In this document: in pieces, positions 36,833-43,900 of the stretch
Layout of the letters: every line of letters begins with the position of its first letter
How positions within the stretch are numbered: position 1 is the stretch's first letter
Source of the DNA: Pseudomonas sp. ok272
GTDB taxonomy: Bacteria > Pseudomonadota > Gammaproteobacteria > Pseudomonadales > Pseudomonadaceae
Reading direction: 5' to 3'
DNA: 64,000 nt
Assembly (NCBI RefSeq): GCF_900109995.1
Contig: NZ_FOCB01000014.1
Location: 96,265 to 160,264, forward strand
Made by a program: the position numbers and the translations under genes
The notes under the pieces: model-generated
What the model was told of the DNA's origin: nothing
Database searches by the model: none
Seen by the model: only the letters and a program-made list of their open reading frames with translations

Positions 36833-37654
36833 GTGACGTTCATTTCCTACGCACAGAACTTTGAAGACATCCGCTTGTGGCGCGCCCTGAAGTACTACGA
36901 CAACGGTTTCTACATCGACGTCGGTGCCAATCAGCCCACCTTGGACTCGGTCACCAAGGCGTTCTACGAGCGCGGCTGGACCGGTATCAACATCGAACCG
37001 ATCCAGACCTACTACGACGCCCTGTGCACCGAACGCCCCAACGACATCAACCTGCAATGCGTGGCCAGCGATAAGGCCCAAGACCTGACCTTCTACGCCA
37101 TCGCCGACACCGGCATGTCGACCCTGGAACCAAGCGTCGCCAAGGAACGCCTGGACGCCGGCCTGGAAGTCCGCAGCCAGACCGTGCAATCACGCTCCCT
37201 GTCGTCCATCTGCGAAGAACACGTCAACGGGCCCATCCACTTCCTCAAAATCGACGTCGAGGGCCACGAAGAGTCCGTACTGCGCGGGATGGACTTCACA
37301 CGCTGGCGGCCCTGGATCATCGTCATCGAAACCCCATGGGCCCGCGACCAGGCATGGGAGCCACTGGTCGTCGACGCCGGCTACCAAGCCGTCCTGTTTG
37401 ATGGCCTGAATACGTTCTACCTGGCCGAAGAACACCTACACCTCAAAGGCGCCTTCGACATAGCCCCATGCAACCTCGATGAGTTCCGCTTCTGCTACGG
37501 CCACCGCTTCAGCCACCCCGTTCAAGAGCTGGAAGACGCCCTTGAAGCCGAACGCGAACGCGCCAACAGCCTTGAAGCCCAATTGCACGCCATGCGCAAC
37601 AGCCGATCGTGGCGAGCCGTGGAAAAGCTCAAGAAAGTGCTGGTTAGAGCCTGA
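36833..37654 (+). CDS. FkbM family methyltransferase
   Basis: A 273-residue SAM-dependent methyltransferase of the FkbM type (PF05050). The GTG start (AGGA upstream) gives MTFISYAQNFEDIRLWRAL, the usual opening for these sugar-related enzymes. SAM-site sequences are FYIDVGANQPTLDSVT and FLKIDVEGHEESVLRGM. A C-terminal coiled coil (about 235-265, rich in Glu/Ala/Arg) ends in SRSWRAVEKLKKV, a tail common in surface-polysaccharide enzymes. The likely role is O-methylation of a glycan; no glycan cluster is next to it. Confidence 0.88.
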   Translation: MTFISYAQNFEDIRLWRALKYYDNGFYIDVGANQPTLDSVTKAFYERGWTGINIEPIQTYYDALCTERPNDINLQCVASDKAQDLTFYAIADTGMSTLEPSVAKERLDAGLEVRSQTVQSRSLSSICEEHVNGPIHFLKIDVEGHEESVLRGMDFTRWRPWIIVIETPWARDQAWEPLVVDAGYQAVLFDGLNTFYLAEEHLHLKGAFDIAPCNLDEFRFCYGHRFSHPVQELEDALEAERERANSLEAQLHAMRNSRSWRAVEKLKKVLVRA

Positions 37655-37691
37655 GCCCCGGCGTTACGCAAAAATAGTCAGAATTCAGGGG

Positions 37692-37719
37692 TTTACAGAC
37701 GCAAAGCAATCGCTATAAT
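37692..37719 (+). promoter_or_regulatory. Promoter of tRNA-Thr
   Basis: TTTACA and a perfect TATAAT with a 16-base spacer, 13 bases before the mature tRNA. Confidence 0.8.
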
Positions 37720-37732
37720 CGTCGCCCAACAC

Positions 37733-37808
<76 letters not shown>

Positions 37809-37815
37809 TATAAAA

Positions 37816-37850
37816 CAAAGCCCTCGTAGAAATACGAGGGCTTTGTTGTT
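37816..37850. terminator. tRNA-Thr terminator
   Basis: CAAAGCCCTCGTA and TACGAGGGCTTTG form a long stem around GAAA, followed by TTGTTT. The right flank GGGCTTTGTTGTTTCTGGA is repeated at 48791-48809. Confidence 0.9.
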
Positions 37851-37887
37851 TCTGGAACGTCCACTTTTTTGTCCACACACTGGAATC

Positions 37888-37910
37888 TGTGGGAGCGAGC
37901 CTGCTCGCGA
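37888..37910. repeat. Single REP element
   Basis: TGTGGGAGCGAGCCTGCTCG without an inverted partner nearby, 80 bases past the tRNA-Thr gene. Confidence 0.8.
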
Positions 37911-37989
37911 TGAGATCGTCAAACCCACTGATGATCTGCGGGCCAGAACTATGAGTTACCTTTCCCAAAACACCAACAACGTAGCAACC

Positions 37990-38631
37990 TCAACCAAACA
38001 GCATCTTTTGCCAGTGATCCTCACCTACAATGGCAATCGAAGCTCCCGCCTCACGTAACTCCACTGCCTTCATGATCTTCGTCCCATAAGTACTGTGGCG
38101 CCACTGCTCATTACCTACGCTACCCACCACCAGGTAATGCACCTTCTTACTCACACTGCCCCCAATCAAACCGCCCCGCTCTTCGACCAGCGCCTGACAG
38201 TCCTTACGCGGCCCAAAGGCCATGACACCGGTAAATACAAACATCCGGCCATCCCAAACCAAATCAGGGATCGGTGAGTTGAAAGGAAGGTCCGTAGGAG
38301 TAACGGCAACAGCACCGCCAATCTTCGGTCTCTCAGTACCCACCCCAGAGAAACCACGCAGAATGTTAAGCAACTCCAGGGACTCATCCATATCTAGCGC
38401 ATTGTCCTGAAGCATGCACGCCAAACGCGAGTACAGCAGATTGATCACCGGATCGTTCAGATGCGCGAGATTGTTTTCCAGCCATTGCTTTAGAAAAACC
38501 GCTTCCGTGATATTCACAACACCGTCGGCCGCAATCCCAGCGGCCAACCCGACCAAGGCATCGGCGGCGCGTCGATCGATTCGGCCATGGTTGAAGAATT
38601 TGCTGCTCTCAAACTCGTGGTGTAGATCCAT
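37990..38631 (-). CDS. BRCT domain protein with TerB-like helical N-terminus
   Basis: A 213-residue protein. Residues 1-90 are helical and acidic and resemble TerB-like modules (ALVGLAAGIAADGVVNITEAVFL). Residues 125-213 form a BRCT domain of the DNA-ligase type: FVFTGVMAFGPRKDCQALVEERGG, then VHYLVVGSVGNEQW and a final Trp. BRCT domains bind DNA ends or phosphopeptides; this small stand-alone form is found on bacterial islands with unknown role. Start has AAGGA upstream. It lies between the tRNA-Thr gene and the integrase remnant, inside the inferred island. Confidence 0.85.
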   Translation of the reverse strand: MDLHHEFESSKFFNHGRIDRRAADALVGLAAGIAADGVVNITEAVFLKQWLENNLAHLNDPVINLLYSRLACMLQDNALDMDESLELLNILRGFSGVGTERPKIGGAVAVTPTDLPFNSPIPDLVWDGRMFVFTGVMAFGPRKDCQALVEERGGLIGGSVSKKVHYLVVGSVGNEQWRHSTYGTKIMKAVELREAGASIAIVGEDHWQKMLFG

Positions 38632-38837
38632 TACGGCTTTTCCTTGAGGTGGGCACCGGCTCGATATCGAAGCACTAGCAGGTAGATGTTGCGTTCAAAG
38701 CTAGCACCACTGCGCGCAGACACCTCCACTTTTAATCAGGGAAATAGATCCGTCCCCTTTTCTGATACGGCACCTGGGAGATACCGGACACTCGACCCGC
38801 GCTGGAGGGAGTACCCTTTTCCACAAGGGGTACGAAG

Positions 38838-39317
38838 ATGGCAGGGGATATCCATTTAGTAGCCTTATCGCCGCAAGCAGTGGCGCTACTCGAAAAAATC
38901 CATGCACTCACAGGCAAATTCGACCTGGTGTTTGCAGGCGATGCCAAGCCCTGGAAACCCATGTCCGAAAATACCGTGAACAACGCGCTACGGACGATGG
39001 GATACGACACCAAAACCGATATCTGCGGACATGGGTTTCGTTCGATGGCCTGCAGCGCACTGATCGAGTCAGGACTGTGGTCGGAGACAGCTATTGAACG
39101 GCAGATGAGCCACAAAGAGCGCAACAACGTCCGCGCCGCTTACATCCACAAGGCAGAGTTCATCGAGGAGCGCAGGCTGATCATGAACTGGTGGAGCCGG
39201 TATCTGGAGGCCAACCGGCAGGAGCATGTCACTCCACACGAATTCGCCAACCAGATTGGAGATAACGTTACTCGGATGAAGGCGAAGCTTGGCAATGGCG
39301 TAGAGAGGAAAAATTGA
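38838..39317 (+). pseudogene. C-terminal fragment of a P4-type tyrosine integrase
   Basis: 160 codons match only the catalytic C-terminal half of a P4-like integrase. ICGHGFRSMACSALIESG (HxxR region) and QMSHKERNNVRAAYIHKAEF (His and nucleophile Tyr) are visible. The N-terminal arm-binding and core-binding domains and the first catalytic arginine are missing. The frame has an ATG, so a truncated peptide could be made, but it should not be active. It is probably the degraded integrase of the element that used tRNA-Thr. Confidence 0.85.
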
Positions 39318-39318
39318 T

Positions 39319-39648
39319 ATGGACACCTCAACCACACAAAGCATCAAGCTCGCCATCGTGTCGGCAACCGGGTTGTCAAAAGACGCCCTGCACATCTATG
39401 TGGGCATGGCGGTCTATTTAACGTTGATCGCCATCACCCGGCGATTCAGACCATACATTGGCTGGCTGGTTGTTTTCATCATTGCGTGTGCTGGCGAGTG
39501 GGTAGATAGACGAGACGATATTGAAAGCCTTGGATACTGGCGTTGGCAGGCAAGCGCTCACGACATTCTCAACACGTTGTTTTGGCCGACGGTGCTGACA
39601 TTGCTTTGGCTTTTAAAGTGCCGCAGTAAAGCAAGCGTACATCCGTAA
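39319..39648 (+). CDS. Hypothetical membrane protein
   Basis: A 109-residue protein with two likely membrane spans and a hydrophobic third segment (YVGMAVYLTLIAI, WLVVFIIACAGEWV, ILNTLFWPTVLTLLWLL). It starts two bases after the integrase fragment with GAGAGGA upstream. The acidic loop EWVDRRDDIESLGYWRW between spans resembles VanZ-like membrane proteins, but I make no firm family call. Confidence 0.7.
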   Translation: MDTSTTQSIKLAIVSATGLSKDALHIYVGMAVYLTLIAITRRFRPYIGWLVVFIIACAGEWVDRRDDIESLGYWRWQASAHDILNTLFWPTVLTLLWLLKCRSKASVHP

Positions 39649-39675
39649 GACTCTCGCAATCTGCTCTGCCACGCG

Positions 39676-39720
39676 GGTCCATCCAAACAGGGCTGCAAAG
39701 CCGCCCTGTTTGGATGGACC
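39676..39720. terminator. Very strong 18-bp perfect hairpin
   Basis: GGTCCATCCAAACAGGGC (39676-39693) and its exact complement GCCCTGTTTGGATGGACC (39703-39720) surround a 9-base loop. A T/A-rich stretch follows. It probably ends transcription of the small membrane protein gene but is longer than needed for that. Confidence 0.75.
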
Positions 39721-39754
39721 TCACTTAAAAAAATCTAAAGCCCACACAACTGTC

Positions 39755-39844
39755 TGTGGAAAACCACTGATTTCCACCGGTGGATAATTTCATCCACAGC
39801 CGCAGAACTCCCGAACATTCGAGCCTTGACCCAAATTATCCACA
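39755..39844. other. Cluster of DnaA boxes (possible replication origin)
   Basis: Within 90 bases there is one perfect DnaA box TTATCCACA (39836-39844) and three near matches: TGTGGAAAA (39755-39763), GTGGATAAT (39780-39788) and CATCCACAG (39791-39799). The last two face each other. The region is non-coding and follows the 18-bp hairpin. Such clusters mark origins of plasmids or of excised integrative elements. Confidence 0.5.
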
Positions 39845-39875
39845 GGCGTAGAAAAGATCGGGCAAAGCGCTGTCG

Positions 39876-40256
39876 TTGACAGCAACCCAGGTAGCCAGAA
39901 CCTTTAAGGCTACGCCACACCGTGGTGGTTCTCCCAAAGTGCGATTAGCGTCCGGCGGCTCGCCCGGTCACAGCGATGTGATGGATGCCTACTTTTACCA
40001 GTGTGCCCACTGCGGCAACTCATCCTCTTTCATAGCTGCCCTGCAGCAACCTATCCGCTTGGCCATTCCCGTGCGCCAATCTGCGCCCGTCTCTTTCTCC
40101 CGGAAAGAGACGGGCGCTCCTACCGCTGCTGCAGCCCAACTCGTACAAGGCTTTGCGGCATTTCCCCTCGTGACAATCGGCGTGACAAACACCGAAGTCA
40201 CCAGCAACAGCGATGCAGATGATGGTGCCGCAGCCCAAGGAATTGACTGCACCTGA
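39876..40256 (+). CDS. Hypothetical island protein with zinc-ribbon-like CxxC
   Basis: An open frame of 126 codons beginning at TTG (MTATQVARTFKATPHRGG). It contains CAHCG near residue 43 but no second cysteine pair nearby, so a complete zinc ribbon is not visible. The rest is Ala/Ser/Thr rich. There is no strong ribosome site. It may be real island cargo or a remnant; I give it low confidence. Confidence 0.4.
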   Translation: MTATQVARTFKATPHRGGSPKVRLASGGSPGHSDVMDAYFYQCAHCGNSSSFIAALQQPIRLAIPVRQSAPVSFSRKETGAPTAAAAQLVQGFAAFPLVTIGVTNTEVTSNSDADDGAAAQGIDCT

Positions 40257-40386
40257 CTGACAGTCAGGCATGCCCCGGTCATCGCATCACTGCTTTTACC
40301 TGACTCAGGATCTCGCGGCGTTGGTTTCGTCAGCCGATGCAGCCCCCACCCGCCCACTTCCTCGGAAGTGTTCAGGAGGCCAGATC

Positions 40387-40413
40387 ATGAGATGCCCAAG
40401 CTCCCGGTCGTAA
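40387..40413 (+). other. Possible 8-residue leader peptide
   Basis: AGGAGG (40374-40379) is followed by ATG at 40387 and an in-frame TAA after only eight codons (MRCPSSRS). The strong ribosome site on such a short frame could be a leader controlling the downstream recombinase gene, or a decayed gene start. Confidence 0.3.
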
Positions 40414-40546
40414 GGAGCCGCCAGTCCCGCGTCAGAGGACAACCCTCACAGGCCGCAGGGGCCTTGAACCCTGATAACACTCAACATCCATGGCGGGATG
40501 ACGTGGGGATTGGCTTGAAAGGTTTGGCTTCGAGAGGAGTTTGATC

Positions 40547-41527
40547 ATGGCATTGGTGGGTAGACGGGATGGACGCAATTTTGGCTATGGACGGCAACTG
40601 AGTTATGCCGGGCCACAGGCATTGAAAGATCTGTTTGGCGGTGGACATTACGGGACCGTCAAAGCACACAATGACCGCTGGCAGGCGTTTGTGCGTTGGT
40701 GTCGCTCGGAGGATGGCCCCGGGTTTAATGATGCACGACAGATTGATCGGCAGACCTTGCTAGACTACGCCGGGCATCTGCGTCAGCAAGTTGAACAAGG
40801 TGCCATCGGCATCGCCACTGCGCAAAACCGGTTATCCAGCGTGAACCGGACCATGGCCGCGCTTCGCGGTGATCAATATGTGAAAGTGCCGAGTCCGAGC
40901 AAGGCGCTGGGAATGCAGCGTACCTGTGTTCGTTGCTCGGTGCCGCAAGGCCAAGACCGCGAACACGTGAAGCGGATCGTCGACGTCCTCTGCGAACAGC
41001 AAATGCCGCGAGTCGCGGCCATCGCGAAGTTAGCGCGAGCCACCGGCATGCGTTTGCGCGAGGCCATTTTGGTCGACCTACCACGTCTAAAACGTGAGGC
41101 CGAGCACTACGGCAAGATCAACATCCAAGATGGCACCAAAGGGGGCCGCTCAGGTGCCTCGGCACCTCGCTGGATTACGGTAGATGAGCATATACGTGAC
41201 GCGCTGAGGTTTGCCGAACAGGTCTCGCCCGACGGTAGCCGCAACCTGCTTGCACCGGACGAACGCTACCGTGATTTCAGGCAGTGTGTCGTCCGCCCCG
41301 CCCGAGATATCCTCCATCAGCACAACCTCAAAGGCTTCCACGAATTGCGGGCGGCTTATGCGTGCGAACGCTATAAGCAAATCACCCAGCATCCCGCGCC
41401 CATCAACGGCGGCCGTTGCTATCAACTCGACCAACGCCTAGATCGGGAGGCCCGAGACCAAATCAGCTATGAGCTGGGGCACGGTCGTATCGACGTGATA
41501 TCGGCTTACATCGGTGGTCGAGCATGA
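40547..41527 (+). CDS. Tyrosine recombinase (integrase domain protein)
   Basis: A 326-residue site-specific recombinase of the type annotated as integrase domain-containing. It has an N-terminal SAM-like core-binding region (about 10-110) and a catalytic part with Arg in RATGMRLREA, HELRAAYACERY (HxxR), the second His in YELGHGR and the nucleophile Tyr in ISAYIGG. The start ATG has AGGAG seven bases upstream, better than the TTG two codons earlier. It overlaps the next gene by four bases. Unlike the first integrase it is intact, so it may be the working recombinase of the island. Confidence 0.87.
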   Translation: MALVGRRDGRNFGYGRQLSYAGPQALKDLFGGGHYGTVKAHNDRWQAFVRWCRSEDGPGFNDARQIDRQTLLDYAGHLRQQVEQGAIGIATAQNRLSSVNRTMAALRGDQYVKVPSPSKALGMQRTCVRCSVPQGQDREHVKRIVDVLCEQQMPRVAAIAKLARATGMRLREAILVDLPRLKREAEHYGKINIQDGTKGGRSGASAPRWITVDEHIRDALRFAEQVSPDGSRNLLAPDERYRDFRQCVVRPARDILHQHNLKGFHELRAAYACERYKQITQHPAPINGGRCYQLDQRLDREARDQISYELGHGRIDVISAYIGGRA

Positions 41528-41820
41528 GCAAACCATTCGATATGGAGCTGTTCCTAGCAGGCGTCCTGACTGGGTCACATGCCACACGCCAACGCCACCT
41601 CCGCCAGGCAAAGGCCACCCAAACAGCAATCGCTGAGCGTTGGCAACGCGATAATCCATGGACCTGGCAGCGAAAACATCTCGCATGGTTTCTAAACCAC
41701 CACATGAACCAGCGTGCTGAGTCGACGCGCTACTACTATCTGCTTACCGTGCATTTGCTCACTATTCGTTTAGGCAAGCCGTGGGAGTTCCAAGTGCTAG
41801 GCGAAGGTCAGCACCTATAG
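41524..41820 (+). CDS. Small recombinase-coupled protein
   Basis: A 98-residue basic, Trp/His/Arg-rich protein (RQRHLRQAKATQTAIAERWQRDNPWTWQRKHLAWFLNHH). Its start overlaps the recombinase stop (ATGA). No family recognised. Coupled translation and its charge suggest a recombination directionality or accessory DNA-binding factor, as inference. The part from residue 50 resembles a short N-terminal core-binding segment of integrases. Confidence 0.65.
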   Translation: MSKPFDMELFLAGVLTGSHATRQRHLRQAKATQTAIAERWQRDNPWTWQRKHLAWFLNHHMNQRAESTRYYYLLTVHLLTIRLGKPWEFQVLGEGQHL

Positions 41821-42062
41821 CGACATCGAATTGACCACTCCACTCCACAAAAAAAGAGAGTGACTGGCAGAAAACCGCATTCAGTAAAAGGTGTAGAGGT
41901 GGACTGCCGGATGGCATTTTGCTAGCTTCGCCTAGCCCTATAGGCAGGACAGATAAGCAATCCAAGGCCACCTGTAGGCGATACCGCTTTCTTTAGAGCC
42001 TAGCTAAATAAGATGACATCAGTTTAGCTGCCTCCCATTTAAATTTATCACTATAAGCTCTA
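41821..42062. other. Intergenic, start of AT-rich island segment
   Basis: Base composition changes here from GC-rich to AT-rich. No hairpin terminator or promoter is clear. The next gene at 42063 has no obvious ribosome site. Confidence 0.4.
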
Positions 42063-43397
42063 ATGAACATAAATAATTTCAGATTAAAAAACCTTCGAAA
42101 CATATATGCCATTGGCCTTGCAGATGATCTCATTACAATTCACAGCCAGCAAACACGAGCTATATGTTTGGCTCGATTGCTGACAAATGAATTCAAGGAC
42201 AACCAATCTTCCAGAAAAAGTGTTTGTATCGTAGGGGGTGGAATCGCAGGATTAACATGTGCACTGGAGCTTTTGCAAAACGGGTGGCAAGACATAACTA
42301 TTCTAGAAAGAATGCCGGACTTGCTCGCCGTACAAAACGGATGTGATACCCGGTGGGTTCATCCTCATATCATTAATTGGCCAGATCCCGGCAGCGAAGA
42401 AGAAAAATCAAATAACGGCGTCTTGGACTGGACAGCATCTACGGCTTCAAACGTAACGTACGAAATCGAAAAGGAGTGGATGCACAAAATCAAAGAGCTG
42501 TTAGGTCGCTCTTCGAAAGGACGACCAGATAGGGTTCTTTCGCTCCACGTTGGTGTGACCTACATCCATGCACAAATAATTGGAGCAGAAGTTGAGATTG
42601 AGTGGATTAGGGATTCCAGCGTCCGGCCGATGGGATTTAGAGGTTCAAAAATATGTGACAGCGAAAAGCGAAAATATGAACATGTGATTTTTGCTAGCGG
42701 ATTTGGCATAGAACAGGAATCTAAACACTCCTACTGGCGTAACGAAGGTCATGGGCAGCTCCACATTGATGGATTGCAACGTGGATACATAGTTTCTGGC
42801 TTAGGCGATGGAGCTATCAGCGACCTACTTAGGTTGACGACCAAGCACTTTCGGCCGGATCGTATAATTCTGGAAATGCACCAATTACAAAACCTAAAAG
42901 AGCCTCTAAGCACTATCAAAGACAAATCCAAAGCTCGCGAAGTCGATTTAATTGGAGAGCTACTTTCCTCATCACTCAAAAGAAACCTAGAGGGCCGAGA
43001 ATGGAGAGAGTTGATTGAAAATTTTGGCGCCCTTAAAAGAGAGGACACTAAAGTTTTTTTATATCACAATAGCTTCGATGGATTTTCCGCAGCGTTCAAT
43101 GGATCCCCCGCATCTTTCTTCAACAAATTGATGCTATTTATCCTATATCGAAACGGCGCCTTTCAATATGTCGATGCTTCGGTGACTAGTGACATTGACA
43201 ATTTTGCCAGTCGAAACAATATCCCTATGGATAATATCATCCTTAGACATGGCGTCGATAGAAGCGAAATTGTTCAACGTGTTCTACAACAGAACCCAGG
43301 TGAAATCTCATTTGAATTTCAACCTTATGAAAATTGCAAAAAATATGTTGATCAAACTAAGGATACAGAAAATGCGATTATGGTGGGTACTGACTGA
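42063..43397 (+). CDS. FAD-binding Rossmann protein of unknown role
   Basis: A 444-residue protein with a classic FAD/NAD-binding motif VCIVGGGIAGLTCALELL (glycines at 58-63) ending in the acidic ILER, which binds ribose. A 55-residue N-terminal extension precedes it. Other features are DTRWVHPHIINWPDPGS near residue 95 and HVIFASGFGIE, the usual second FAD contact. There is no recognisable substrate domain; the second half is AT-rich and unlike known oxidoreductases. Codon use differs from the core genes, as in the neighbouring retron. It may be a redox enzyme or an NAD-sensing defence effector; nothing shows which. The start codon is uncertain. Confidence 0.72.
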   Translation: MNINNFRLKNLRNIYAIGLADDLITIHSQQTRAICLARLLTNEFKDNQSSRKSVCIVGGGIAGLTCALELLQNGWQDITILERMPDLLAVQNGCDTRWVHPHIINWPDPGSEEEKSNNGVLDWTASTASNVTYEIEKEWMHKIKELLGRSSKGRPDRVLSLHVGVTYIHAQIIGAEVEIEWIRDSSVRPMGFRGSKICDSEKRKYEHVIFASGFGIEQESKHSYWRNEGHGQLHIDGLQRGYIVSGLGDGAISDLLRLTTKHFRPDRIILEMHQLQNLKEPLSTIKDKSKAREVDLIGELLSSSLKRNLEGREWRELIENFGALKREDTKVFLYHNSFDGFSAAFNGSPASFFNKLMLFILYRNGAFQYVDASVTSDIDNFASRNNIPMDNIILRHGVDRSEIVQRVLQQNPGEISFEFQPYENCKKYVDQTKDTENAIMVGTD

Positions 43398-43561
43398 CGT
43401 TAAGCAGCCATTCAGCATACACCTTGAGGCACTACTTTAAACGCACGTAAAATCAAAGGCCCAGTTCAGACTTTCAGGATATGTTCATTTGGCTTGGAAA
43501 AAACCAGGCTAGGAACTTAAGTACTGAACTGCTCCAGCAGAATTTTTAAACAGAAGTCCAG

Positions 43562-43603
43562 AAAAAACCGTAAAGCCGCTTAAATCAAAGCCTTACGTTT
43601 TTT
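43562..43603 (+). terminator. Probable terminator after the FAD-binding gene
   Basis: AAAAAACCGTAA and TTACGTTTTTT are inverted across about 19 bases, the right arm ending in a T-run. It separates the FAD gene from the retron promoter. Confidence 0.55.
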
Positions 43604-43705
43604 CGTCCGCCGACGTATATCGTGCTATAGCGATATTAATCGGTGGAGGGTCGCGGTAGGAATGGTGGCAGATGGGCAGTTATCGTTAAGGCAAAAAATC
43701 AGGTC

Positions 43706-43734
43706 TTGACAGCCAAGCATGGCAATGTGCTAGC
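43706..43734 (+). promoter_or_regulatory. Retron promoter
   Basis: A perfect -35 box TTGACA (43706-43711), 17 bases, and GCTAGC at the -10 position with a TG nearby. It would start transcription near 43741, just at the beginning of the predicted retron RNA. Confidence 0.6.
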
Positions 43735-43740
43735 CTGTTT

Positions 43741-43880
43741 AAGGAGGCCTACAGGCAGATTTTTTGCCACGGTTCGTGGCATTTGAAACAATCGTTCGGG
43801 AGATTGCTCCTTCGCGACTCACAGTTTGACGCTAAGATGAATAATCCTGGCGGACGCATATGAGTGCCTGTAAGCCTCTT
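43741..43880 (+). ncRNA. Retron msr-msd RNA
   Basis: Two inverted arms flank the RNA: a1 GAGGCCTACAGGCA (43744-43757) and a2 TGCCTGTAAGCCTC (43865-43878), pairing at 13 of 14 positions. Directly after a1 is G43758, the expected branching guanosine, in CAGGCAGATTTTTTG. The msr hairpin GCCACG/CGTGGC follows (43766-43780). The msd part contains GGAG/CTCC (43799-43810) and a closing stem ACTCA/TGAGT (43817-43821 with 43861-43865). As I remember the Ec67 RNA, its start (GTAGGCAGATTTG) and its early hairpins are built the same way. The reverse transcriptase gene starts about 20 bases after a2. Confidence 0.82.
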
Positions 43881-43900
43881 TATTTACTCAAGGAGGGGTT

